Shown: positions 1 through 5,093, numbered from the stretch's first letter. The stretch: 5,964 nucleotides of DNA from an uncultured Pseudomonas sp. (GCA_946886875.1 CAMPJN010000248.1:1-5964); one strand, 5' to 3'. A program made the numbers and translations. Notes: generated from the letters alone by a model not told the origin.

Positions 1-50
1 AATAGCCGCCCAGGTGCCGGCCCTTGCCGGTTTCTGAGCCCTCTAAAATC

Positions 51-422
51 ATGTCTAACGCAAACCCTTGTCTCACGTGCGGCGCCTGCTGCGCGCACTT
101 TCGTGTGTCTTTCTTCTGGGGTGAATGCCAGTCGGCCGGTGGCACCGTGCCGGACGACCAGGTGGTGCTGATCACCCCGCATCGCGTCGCCATGCGCGGC
201 ACCGAACACAAGCCGACGCGTTGCGTTGCCCTGCTCGGCGAAGTGGGGGAAGGCGTGCGCTGCACCCTGTACGAGCAACGCTCCAGCCCTTGCCGCGAAT
301 TCGACGCGTCCTGGGCCAACGGCGAGCATAACCCGCGTTGCGACGACGCCCGCCGGGCTCATGGTTTACCGCCATTGATGCCGCCCTTGCAGCCGAGCAT
401 GGAACCGGAGCGGGTGGCATAA
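51..422 (+). CDS. YkgJ-type CxxCxxCC cysteine-cluster protein (putative metal-binding)
   Basis: A 123-aa protein of the YkgJ / zinc- or iron-chelating cysteine-cluster family. The N-terminus carries the hallmark CLTCGACC (residues about 7-14). Further cysteines follow in the family spacing: GEC near 26, RC near 58, RCTLYEQRSSPCREF around 70-84 and NPRC near 95. The family is thought to bind a metal through these cysteines, but its biochemical role is not established. I chose ATG 51 because the protein then begins MSNANPCLTCGACC, as relatives do. A TTG at 24 would add nine residues with no family resemblance. No convincing Shine-Dalgarno lies before ATG 51, so the start is slightly uncertain. 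It is a small cytoplasmic protein with no signal peptide. It lies 81 bp before the nitroreductase on the same strand and could share its transcript. Confidence 0.85.
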   Translation: MSNANPCLTCGACCAHFRVSFFWGECQSAGGTVPDDQVVLITPHRVAMRGTEHKPTRCVALLGEVGEGVRCTLYEQRSSPCREFDASWANGEHNPRCDDARRAHGLPPLMPPLQPSMEPERVA

Positions 423-503
423 CGCGCCAGCAAATGGATAAAGCGCTATGGCGTGCTTCCTTACGCCTCTAGAATTGCCTTTTGTCGATTACTGGAGAAG
501 TTG

Positions 504-1070
504 ATGGATGCGCTCGATGCTTTGCTAACCCGGGTTTCCGTACCGCGTTTGGTCGACCCGGCGCCGGACGCCAGCCAGCGCGAGCTGTTGTTTCGCGCAG
601 CGCTGCGGGCGCCCGATCACGCGCTGTTGCATCCCTGGCGTTTTCTGACCATCGAAGGTGCTGCACGGGAGCAGCTCGGCGAACTGTTCGCCGAAGCCCT
701 GCTCGCCGATGCGGATCAAGCTGCTGCCAACGAACAGGCACTGGCCAAGGCCCGCGCCATGCCGTTGCGTGCGCCCTTGCTGATAGTGGTGATTGCGAAT
801 ATCCAGAACCATTTCAAGGTGCCCGCCCAGGAGCAGATCATTGCCGCCGGCTGCGCGGCCCACGGCATTCTGCTGGCCGCACATGTGCAGGGCATTGGCG
901 CGGTCTGGCGCACCGGCGAGCTGGCTTATAACGCCCATGTGGCTAGAGGGCTGGGGTTGAGCGACAACGAACAGGTTATCGGCTTTCTCTATCTGGGCAC
1001 GCCGGAACGCGAGCTGCGTACGCCGCAGCAGTTACCCCTGGAAGACTTCGTCAGCGCCTGGCCGGCCTGA
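504..1070 (+). CDS. YdjA-like FMN-dependent nitroreductase
   Basis: A 188-aa protein of the nitroreductase superfamily, closest in style to E. coli YdjA (183 aa). These are flavoproteins that use NAD(P)H to reduce nitro compounds or other acceptors; the physiological substrate of the YdjA group is not known. Visible features are RVSVPRL near the N-terminus (FMN phosphate contact in this group), APDHALLHPWRF around 34-45, the central helix with AAGCAAHGILLAAHVQGIGAVWRTG around 114-138, and the C-terminal FLYLGTPE strand. Start ATG 504 is supported by GGAGAAG at 494-500 and by family alignment. The upstream in-frame start at 453 would add 17 atypical residues. TAGAAT at 470-475 could be a -10 element, but no matching -35 is seen. 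The gene is complete and ends with TGA only four bases before the palindromic element at 1075-1337. Confidence 0.9.
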   Translation: MDALDALLTRVSVPRLVDPAPDASQRELLFRAALRAPDHALLHPWRFLTIEGAAREQLGELFAEALLADADQAAANEQALAKARAMPLRAPLLIVVIANIQNHFKVPAQEQIIAAGCAAHGILLAAHVQGIGAVWRTGELAYNAHVARGLGLSDNEQVIGFLYLGTPERELRTPQQLPLEDFVSAWPA

Positions 1071-1074
1071 GTTA

Positions 1075-1094
1075 CTAGCAGGCCGTTGAAAAAC
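1075..1094 (+). repeat. Left terminal inverted repeat of the MITE
   Basis: Twenty bases ending in GTTGAAAAAC. They match the reverse complement of the right end with one mismatch at position 10 (C versus T). The repeat starts four bases after the nitroreductase stop codon. Confidence 0.85.
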
Positions 1095-1317
1095 GTAGGC
1101 GAGGCAGCCGAGACAAGGCAAAAACAGGCGAAACGCAGCGTAGCGAAGTAACAGCCGAAGGCTGGCCCGCAGGGGTGAGCGAAGCGAGTAAAAAGCGGAG
1201 TGTACGAGTTGCACATGAGCATTTGATTCGCTTCGCTCACCCCTTCGGGGCCGTGCTAAAGCACGTTCAGCCTTCGGCTGTGAGCCTGTTTTTAACGCCG
1301 TATCGGCAACGCAGGTA

Positions 1318-1337
1318 GTTTTTCAACAGCCTGCTAG
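1318..1337 (-). repeat. Right terminal inverted repeat of the MITE, overlapping the cpxA stop
   Basis: Reads GTTTTTCAAC followed by AGCCTGCTAG on the + strand. Its outermost CTAG contains the complement of the TAG stop codon of the sensor kinase (1334-1336), so the repeat and the gene overlap by three bases. Confidence 0.85.
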
Positions 1338-2668
1338 GCGGTTTGCGTGCTGGCCTTGAGTGGCAAGCACAGACGGGCGATAAACCCGCCTTGAGGGTGA
1401 TTGCTCAGTTCCAGGCGGCCGCCGTGACGCTCGGCGGCACGGCGTGCTATGGCCAGGCCCAGGCCGTATCCCGCTGCGGTTTGACCCGGTGCGCGAAAAA
1501 ACGGCTCGCCCAGACGTGGCAGGTAGTCTTCGGCAACCCCTGGACCATGGTCGCGCACGCTCAACCACAGCTCATCGGTATGGCGGCTGACGCTGAGCTC
1601 GACCGCTTGCCCGGGCGGATTGAAGCGCAAGGCGTTGCGTAGCAGATTTTCCAGGGCGCGCTGAAGCAAGTCCGGCCAGCCGTTGAGGCTCGAACCCGGC
1701 TCCAATCTCAGCGCCAGCTGTTGTTCCGGTGCATCGATCCGCGCCTCTTCCTGCAATTTATGTAACACCGCTGCAAGGTCGATCGGTTGCGCCGCGCCCA
1801 GGTTGGTATCCAGGCGGGCCAGCGCGAGTATCTCGCCGATCAGGGCGTCGAGGCGGTTGCACTCCTGGTTCAGGCGCGGCCAGAGCTTTTCGCGCTCGGC
1901 CGGCTCCGCGCGTTCGGCCAGGGCCAAGGCGACGCGCAGGCGCGCCAGGGGCGAACGCAACTCGTGGGACACATCGCGCAGCAGTTGACGTTGGCTGCTT
2001 ATCAAGCCTTGCAGGCGCGCGCCCATGCGATTGAAGTCGCGGGCCAACACACCCAATTCGTCGCGGCGCGTCGCCAGGCGCTCCAGGCTGTTCTGCTGAT
2101 AGGCGGTTTGCCCCAGGTCATGCACCGCGCCACGCAGACGATCGAGCGGGCGGGTGATGGACAGCGTCAGCAACAGGCTGAACAGGGTCAGTACCACCAG
2201 CGCGATACCCAGAGCGCTGAGCGGCAACAGCAGGCTGTCGCGATGCCATGCGGCCAATTGCGAATGTGGGATGCGGTAGATGAACAGATAGTTTTCGCCG
2301 CTCGACGGGCTGCTGTAATCGGCATTGAAGCGACGCCAGGGCAGGCGTTTACGGTCCCGTTCGCGGGCCTCGAAGGCCGCGGCGCGAGGCGGGAAGGTGC
2401 CACGCACCAAGGGTTGGCCGTTTTCGCCGAGTACCTGCACGTTGATGCGGAACTGCTCTTTGCGCTGCTCGAGAAAAGCTTGTGCGGCCTCGGGGCCATA
2501 TTGTTCGTAGCGCTGCGTCCAACCTTCGGCCAAGCCCTCGACGGCGGGGTGCTGGCTGAGAATCCAGGCGTCCTGATTCAGCGCCCGCCCAAGCAGCAGC
2601 GACAGCCCGGCAACCAAGGCGATGGCCAGCCAGAAGCTGGCAAAAATACGCCAGAACAATGAACGCAC
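1334..2668 (-). CDS. cpxA: CpxA-like envelope-stress sensor histidine kinase (HAMP, HisKA, HATPase)
   Basis: A 444-aa inner-membrane histidine kinase that should autophosphorylate and pass phosphate to the CpxR-like regulator encoded upstream. In order: TM helix about 7-28; periplasmic sensor domain about 29-143; TM helix about 145-170; HAMP linker about 171-225, starting ITRPLDRLRG; and the H-box VSHELRSPL with phospho-accepting His235. The ATPase domain has N-box ENLLRNALRFN (Asn345), G1 DHGPG (383-387), F-box GEPFFRA and G2 GYGLGLA (400-406). All catalytic motifs look intact. The start is GTG 2668, preceded at 5 nt by AAGGAA (2674-2679); no in-frame ATG exists near it. The TAG stop lies inside the end of the adjoining MITE, so insertion may have altered the extreme C-terminus. 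The cpxA name rests on domain layout and the cpxR/cpxP neighbours; an RstB-like name is the main alternative. Confidence 0.93.
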   Translation of the reverse strand: MRSLFWRIFASFWLAIALVAGLSLLLGRALNQDAWILSQHPAVEGLAEGWTQRYEQYGPEAAQAFLEQRKEQFRINVQVLGENGQPLVRGTFPPRAAAFEARERDRKRLPWRRFNADYSSPSSGENYLFIYRIPHSQLAAWHRDSLLLPLSALGIALVVLTLFSLLLTLSITRPLDRLRGAVHDLGQTAYQQNSLERLATRRDELGVLARDFNRMGARLQGLISSQRQLLRDVSHELRSPLARLRVALALAERAEPAEREKLWPRLNQECNRLDALIGEILALARLDTNLGAAQPIDLAAVLHKLQEEARIDAPEQQLALRLEPGSSLNGWPDLLQRALENLLRNALRFNPPGQAVELSVSRHTDELWLSVRDHGPGVAEDYLPRLGEPFFRAPGQTAAGYGLGLAIARRAAERHGGRLELSNHPQGGFIARLCLPLKASTQTA

Positions 2669-2673
2669 GAAGA

Positions 2674-2679
2674 TTCCTT
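2674..2679 (-). promoter_or_regulatory. Shine-Dalgarno supporting the GTG start of cpxA
   Basis: On the - strand AAGGAA lies 5 nt before the GTG at 2668. It decides the non-ATG start, because no other plausible start codon is nearby. Confidence 0.7.
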
Positions 2680-2706
2680 ATAAAGAGCGCCGTCCCGATT
2701 ACTCAA
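2678..2706 (-). promoter_or_regulatory. Possible sigma-70 promoter just upstream of cpxA
   Basis: On the - strand TTGAGT (2701-2706) and TTATAA (2678-2683) are separated by 17 bp, a good sigma-70 arrangement. The predicted start point, near 2671, would fall almost on the GTG and would exclude the Shine-Dalgarno. The promoter may therefore be fortuitous, or it may give a nearly leaderless mRNA. Confidence 0.25.
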
Positions 2707-2775
2707 TGCGCGATTGATATGGCCTGCTGCCCTCTGGGGGAGGTGGGCGGGGTTATTCAGCCCATCCGCCGCTAC

Positions 2776-2796
2776 TACAGATAGCTGTTACAGATA
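2776..2796. repeat. Direct repeat TACAGATA x2 at 13-bp spacing upstream of cpxA
   Basis: TACAGATA occurs at 2776-2783 and 2789-2796. CTGTTACAG (2785-2793), a near-perfect dyad, overlaps the second copy. On the - strand this gives CTGTAACAG, sharing GTAACAG with the triple repeat upstream of cpxP. It lies about 108-128 bp before the cpxA start. It could be a regulator site; this is inference from repetition only. Confidence 0.45.
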
Positions 2797-2819
2797 AAGG
2801 CTAGGGGATCTGGCTTCGT

Positions 2820-2840
2820 AGGGTGCGCCCTGCGCACCCT
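2820..2840. repeat. Perfect 9-bp-stem hairpin between cpxP and cpxA
   Basis: AGGGTGCGC (2820-2828) pairs perfectly with GCGCACCCT (2832-2840) around a 3-nt loop. No T-tract follows on the - strand. GTAGGGTGCGC-type hairpins are, from memory, common intergenic repeats in Pseudomonas, so it may be a dispersed repeat rather than a terminator specific to this operon. Confidence 0.6.
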
Positions 2841-2852
2841 GCCGATTGTAAA

Positions 2853-2881
2853 GCCCCATCGAGCCTATGGCTGGATGGGGC
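2853..2881 (-). terminator. Strong hairpin just after cpxP, possible (partial) terminator
   Basis: A 13-bp stem with one mismatch (2853-2865 with 2869-2881) and a 3-nt loop starts ten bases after the cpxP stop. On the - strand the stem ends in GATGGGGC followed by TTTACAAT, a short and imperfect U-tract. Termination may therefore be partial, letting some transcripts read through into cpxA. Confidence 0.5.
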
Positions 2882-2890
2882 GGGTGGATA

Positions 2891-3310
2891 TTAGCTTTTT
2901 TTGCTGGCTTGTTCGGCTTTCCAAGCCTCGAAGGCTTTACGGTCGGCGCGACGCTCCTGCATTTTCTTCTGATGTTCGTCGAAGGCTTTTTGCTGCTGCG
3001 GGTCGAGCAAAGCGCGGATGCTTTGCTGGCGCTGTTCTTGGGCGGCTTTCAACTCATCCTGCATGGCTTTCTGTTCGGCTGCTGGCAGTTTTTCCAGGTA
3101 GCGCTGGGTGATCTCATGGCGGCCTTTCATCTGCTCGCCCATCAATTTATGGATATCGCGGCGTTGTTGTTCGTTGAGGTTGAGCTCTTCGAACATGCGT
3201 TGGCCGTGTTCGCGGTGCCCGTCGTGATGCCGCGGGCCGCCTTCGGGCATGGCCATGGCCAGGGTTGGCAGGGTCAGTGCGAGCAACAGTGCGGTAAGGG
3301 TCTTGCGCAT
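2891..3310 (-). CDS. cpxP: CpxP/Spy-family periplasmic stress chaperone
   Basis: A 139-aa exported protein of the Spy/CpxP (LTxxQ) family. These bind unfolded periplasmic proteins, and in E. coli CpxP also damps CpxA signalling. The N-terminus is a clear signal peptide (MRKTLTALLLALTLPTLAMA, cleavage after about residue 20). The mature chain is short, helical and highly charged, with two degenerate LTxxQ motifs: LNLNEQQ (43-49) and LLDPQQQ (101-107). A histidine-rich stretch, HHDGHREHG (28-36), follows the signal peptide and could bind metal. AAGGAG at 3318-3323 lies 7 nt before the ATG. A CpxR-type box sits 82-97 bp upstream, consistent with control by the adjacent two-component system. Lying between cpxR and cpxA on the same strand suggests a joint role. 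Exact CpxP versus Spy assignment is not possible from sequence alone. Confidence 0.9.
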   Translation of the reverse strand: MRKTLTALLLALTLPTLAMAMPEGGPRHHDGHREHGQRMFEELNLNEQQRRDIHKLMGEQMKGRHEITQRYLEKLPAAEQKAMQDELKAAQEQRQQSIRALLDPQQQKAFDEHQKKMQERRADRKAFEAWKAEQASKKS

Positions 3311-3317
3311 GGTGGGT

Positions 3318-3323
3318 CTCCTT
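3318..3323 (-). promoter_or_regulatory. Shine-Dalgarno of cpxP
   Basis: AAGGAG on the - strand, 7 nt before ATG 3310, is a near-consensus site. It is consistent with strong translation once the gene is induced. Confidence 0.75.
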
Positions 3324-3391
3324 GTCTGAAACCGGTCGATGCCGGATGAGCCCAGTCTAGGGCGGTCAAGGTCAGAGGCTGTCAGGCAAGG

Positions 3392-3407
3392 GTAAAGCTT
3401 GGGTAAA
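3392..3407. promoter_or_regulatory. CpxR box (GTAAA-N6-GTAAA) upstream of cpxP
   Basis: GTAAA at 3392-3396 and again at 3403-3407, separated by six bases (11-bp phase, one helical turn). This matches the tandem GTAAA consensus described for CpxR in E. coli. It lies 82 bp upstream of the cpxP start, read in reverse orientation relative to that gene. A weak TAGACT (- strand, about 3355-3360) about 31 bp downstream could be the -10 of an activator-dependent promoter lacking a good -35. Binding is inferred, not shown. Confidence 0.7.
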
Positions 3408-3432
3408 GAGAGCCGGCGGACGTCAGCTGCAC

Positions 3433-3471
3433 GACTGTTACGCGCGTCTGTTACACGGGTCTGTTACACGC
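3433..3471. repeat. Three tandem 13-bp repeats between cpxR and cpxP
   Basis: GACTGTTACGCGC (3433-3445), GTCTGTTACACGG (3446-3458) and GTCTGTTACACGC (3459-3471) lie head to tail and stop one base before the cpxR stop codon. On the - strand each unit contains GTAACAG. They adjoin the CpxR box at 3392-3407. They may be binding sites for an OmpR-type regulator or just a short tandem duplication. Confidence 0.75.
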
Positions 3472-3472
3472 G

Positions 3473-4150
3473 TCACCTGTTGTAGTAGTAACCGCGACTG
3501 CGCAGGGCGAGGATGCGCGGACGCCCATCGGGGTGTGGCCCCAGCTTCTTGCGCAGGTTGCTGACGTGCATGTCCAGGCTGCGGTCGTAAAGGGTCAGTT
3601 TGCGCCCCAGGGCCAGTTGCGCCAGCACTTGCTTGTCCACCGGTTCGCCCGGTTGCTCGAGCAGCGCGGCGAGCACCCGGCTTTCGGAGAGGGTGAGTAT
3701 CACTTCCTGCTCGCCGAAGTCGACCACACTACGCGCCTTGCTGAAGCACAGATCGCCTACTTGCATCTGGCTCGATGTCGGCGCTGGCAGGCTACGGCGT
3801 AACACCGCGCGCAAACGGGCGGTCAGCTCGCGCGGGTCGCACGGCTTGGCCAGGTAGTCGTCGGCGCCCAGTTCCAGGCCGATGATCCGGTCCAGCGGTT
3901 CGCCACGGGCCGAGAGCATCAGCACCGGCAGTTCGGGGTGATCGTTACGCAATTGTTTGAGCAGCTCCAGGCCGCTGCCGTCGGGCAGCATTACATCCAG
4001 CACCACCGCATCGGGTGTCTGTTCGGCCAGTGCGCGGCGGGCTGCTTGACCGTCGTGGCAGGCGCTGACCTGGAAGCCTTCCTGGGTCAGCCAACTGACC
4101 AGCAGTTCGCACAGCTCGACGTCGTCGTCGATTAACAGCAGGGCGCTCAT
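3473..4150 (-). CDS. cpxR: CpxR-like OmpR/PhoB-family response regulator
   Basis: A 225-aa two-domain response regulator. The receiver domain (about 3-115) has the acidic pocket DDD (8-10), phospho-acceptor Asp52 in LDVMLP, the switch residue Ser80 in MLSARG, and Lys102 in AKPCDP. The C-terminal winged helix (about 125-225) carries the recognition-helix region LYDRSLDMHVSNLRKKLG (177-194) and ends with the wing RSRGYYYNR. It should be phosphorylated by the kinase encoded downstream and bind tandem half-sites such as GTAAA-N6-GTAAA. The ATG directly abuts the TGA of the preceding ORF, and I see no good Shine-Dalgarno, so translation is probably coupled to that ORF. The P. aeruginosa homologue (PA3204, from memory) is reported to activate mexAB-oprM. 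RstA-type naming is the alternative. Confidence 0.93.
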   Translation of the reverse strand: MSALLLIDDDVELCELLVSWLTQEGFQVSACHDGQAARRALAEQTPDAVVLDVMLPDGSGLELLKQLRNDHPELPVLMLSARGEPLDRIIGLELGADDYLAKPCDPRELTARLRAVLRRSLPAPTSSQMQVGDLCFSKARSVVDFGEQEVILTLSESRVLAALLEQPGEPVDKQVLAQLALGRKLTLYDRSLDMHVSNLRKKLGPHPDGRPRILALRSRGYYYNR

Positions 4151-4519
4151 TCAGTTCAACCACTCGCGGCGCGAGCGCCGACCGCCGCGTAGCAGCGCTC
4201 CGACCAGAACTCCCGCCAGGGCACAACCGGCGCCAATCGCGAACCACATCTGTTGTTCGCTCACCAGGCGCTCGGGGGCGGCGGCCTGGGCGGTTTTCAG
4301 TTGTAGTTTGAGGCGTTGGTTGTCCTGGCGTAGGCGCTGCGATTCGGCGTTCAGCGTCTCGCGTTGTTGCTCGCTGACAGCCAGGCGCTGTTCCAGCTGA
4401 TCGAATTGGGATTCCGCTGAGGTGGCCGCAGCCAGGGGTTGTCGCGGGGCTTGCTCGGCTTGCAGGTAGCAGGGCAACAGCAACAGGGTCACTAGCAACG
4501 ACAACGGGCCTGGACGCAT
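4151..4519 (-). CDS. Small membrane-anchored coiled-coil protein of unknown function, upstream of cpxR
   Basis: A 122-aa protein I cannot assign to a characterised family. It has a signal peptide or N-terminal TM (MRPGPLSLLVTLLLLPCYLQA, about 1-21) and a Gln/Leu/Arg-rich segment likely to form a coiled coil (about 37-78). A C-terminal TM helix (about 91-110, glycine/alanine-rich) and a basic tail, RGGRRSRREWLN, follow. Predicted topology is periplasmic coiled coil, C-terminal inner-membrane anchor and cytoplasmic basic end. The layout recalls the C-terminal half of YgiM-type proteins (SH3, coiled coil, TM), but there is no SH3 domain. Start ATG 4519 has AGGAG (4525-4529) 5 nt upstream. Its TGA directly adjoins the cpxR ATG, so it is the first gene of the regulator operon and may supply or modulate an envelope signal. 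That role is inference. Confidence 0.8.
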   Translation of the reverse strand: MRPGPLSLLVTLLLLPCYLQAEQAPRQPLAAATSAESQFDQLEQRLAVSEQQRETLNAESQRLRQDNQRLKLQLKTAQAAAPERLVSEQQMWFAIGAGCALAGVLVGALLRGGRRSRREWLN

Positions 4520-4524
4520 CGGAA

Positions 4525-4529
4525 CTCCT
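4525..4529 (-). promoter_or_regulatory. Shine-Dalgarno of the first cpx-operon gene
   Basis: AGGAG on the - strand, 5 nt before ATG 4519. It is the only clear ribosome-binding site for this ORF and cpxR together. The AT-rich stretch just upstream (CACAATAAGAAAAT, - strand) may contain a -10 element, but no convincing -35 is seen. Confidence 0.65.
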
Positions 4530-4606
4530 ATTTTCTTATTGTGACTAAGCGTGCGGCAGCGTTCGGCTGGCGCTACGCTTTGCCGGCCTGGAAGCGACGT
4601 GCTCGA

Positions 4607-4906
4607 TCAGGGCAGAACCAGCTTGAACGGTTTGACCGTTACCGAGGCGTAAACCCCGGCTGCGCGATAAGGGTCGGCATCGGCCCAGATTTGTGCGGCA
4701 TTCAGTGAGTCGAATTCGGCGACTATTAGGCTGCCGGAGAAACCTGCCGGGCCCGGATCGTTACTGTCGACGGCCGGGTGAGGGCCAGCGAGTATCAGGC
4801 GACCTTGGTCTTTCAACTGATGCAGGCGCTCCAAGTGAGCAGGTCGCGCAGCCAGGCGGCTTTCCAGCGAGTTTGCGACATCGGTGGCGATAATGGCGTA
4901 GAGCAT
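4607..4906 (-). CDS. YciI-family protein
   Basis: A 99-aa protein matching the YciI family in length (E. coli YciI 98 aa) and pattern: MLYAIIATD at the start, RPAHLERL with the conserved His24, [24 protein letters not shown] and [18 protein letters not shown]. The fold is a small ferredoxin-like dimer related to muconolactone isomerase. A conserved His and Asp suggest an enzyme, but no reaction is established for this protein. I chose ATG 4906 because the protein then starts like its relatives and AAGGA (about 4912-4916, - strand) sits upstream. A longer reading from 4987 adds 27 residues unlike the family. It lies 87 bp upstream of the cpx operon on the same strand, and some cpx transcription may originate from it. 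It is divergent from the PHP gene. Confidence 0.9.
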   Translation of the reverse strand: MLYAIIATDVANSLESRLAARPAHLERLHQLKDQGRLILAGPHPAVDSNDPGPAGFSGSLIVAEFDSLNAAQIWADADPYRAAGVYASVTVKPFKLVLP

Positions 4907-4956
4907 TTCAGTCCTTAGCGAGGCGACCTCGAGAGCGTCCCGGTGGGGCATTTGCC

Positions 4957-4980
4957 GCGCAGAAAATGTAGCGCAGAAAA
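4957..4980. repeat. 10-bp direct repeat upstream of the YciI gene
   Basis: GCGCAGAAAA at 4957-4966 and 4971-4980, 14 bp apart, 50-75 bp upstream of the YciI start in the divergent intergenic region. It may be a regulator site or a chance duplication. No protein can be named. Confidence 0.5.
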
Positions 4981-5014
4981 ACCGCACGGGTTGGCAAACT
5001 CGAGGGCAATTCGG

Positions 5015-5030
5015 GTAATTGTCAGGTAAC
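5015..5030. promoter_or_regulatory. Degenerate CpxR-like box in the YciI/PHP intergenic region
   Basis: GTAAT (5015-5019), six bases, then GTAAC (5026-5030). This has the same 11-bp phase as the perfect box at 3392-3407, but each half-site has one mismatch to GTAAA. It lies 64 bp upstream of the PHP start. It could be chance. Confidence 0.25.
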
Positions 5031-5093
5031 GGCAGCTAGAGTGCGTTTGGGCCTGCATAATAACAAGCATAAACGACTGAGAAAGCGCTCCTT

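Larger units (their letters stand above)
1075..1337. mobile_element. MITE-like palindromic element with 20-bp terminal inverted repeats
   Basis: Non-coding element between two convergent genes. Left end CTAGCAGGCCGTTGAAAAAC (1075-1094) is the reverse complement of 1318-1337 with one mismatch. Nested inside, in mirrored order, are three more perfect inverted-repeat pairs: AAAAACAGGC 1120-1129 with 1284-1293, CAGCCGAAGGCTG 1152-1164 with 1268-1280, and GGGGTGAGCGAAGCG 1172-1186 with 1229-1243. The whole element can therefore fold into one long interrupted hairpin. CTAG at both edges (1075-1078 and 1334-1337) may be a 4-bp target duplication, leaving a 255-bp body, or simply the ends of the repeat. 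No transposase reading frame is present. Size, ends and lack of coding fit a MITE moved in trans. I recall similar GTTGAAAAAC-ended repeats from other Pseudomonas genomes, but the parent transposase family cannot be named from sequence alone. It may also act as a bidirectional terminator, since GCCTGTTTTT-type tracts occur on both strands. Confidence 0.8.

Noticed and set aside
16..33. Possible terminator of an upstream gene (CCGGC-CCTT-GCCGG followed by TTT)
   Set aside because: The stem is only 5 bp with a very short T-run, and no upstream gene is visible to judge it by.
24..50. Upstream TTG start for the cysteine-cluster protein
   Set aside because: The extra residues do not resemble the family, and ATG 51 places the CxxCGACC motif at the usual distance.
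989..1240. Short - strand frames running through the palindromic element and the nitroreductase end
   Set aside because: They have no family resemblance, and the element is better explained by its inverted repeats.
1787..2662. Long (291-codon) open frame on the + strand opposite the sensor kinase
   Set aside because: It lies entirely antisense to a kinase with every catalytic motif, has low-complexity Ala/Gln/Arg composition and no recognisable domain. It is a by-product of high GC.
2867..3349. 160-codon + strand frame opposite cpxP with hydrophobic segments
   Set aside because: The opposite strand has a signal peptide, a strong Shine-Dalgarno and LTxxQ-like motifs. The hydrophobicity here is the complement of charged Lys/Glu/Gln codons.
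3433..3471. CRISPR-like array
   Set aside because: The units are only 13 bp, directly adjacent and without spacers.
4525..4606. Imperfect dyad CTTA-N7-TAAG and GC-rich stems before the cpx operon
   Set aside because: The arms are too short and there is no T-tract or known operator match; I could not separate them from chance.
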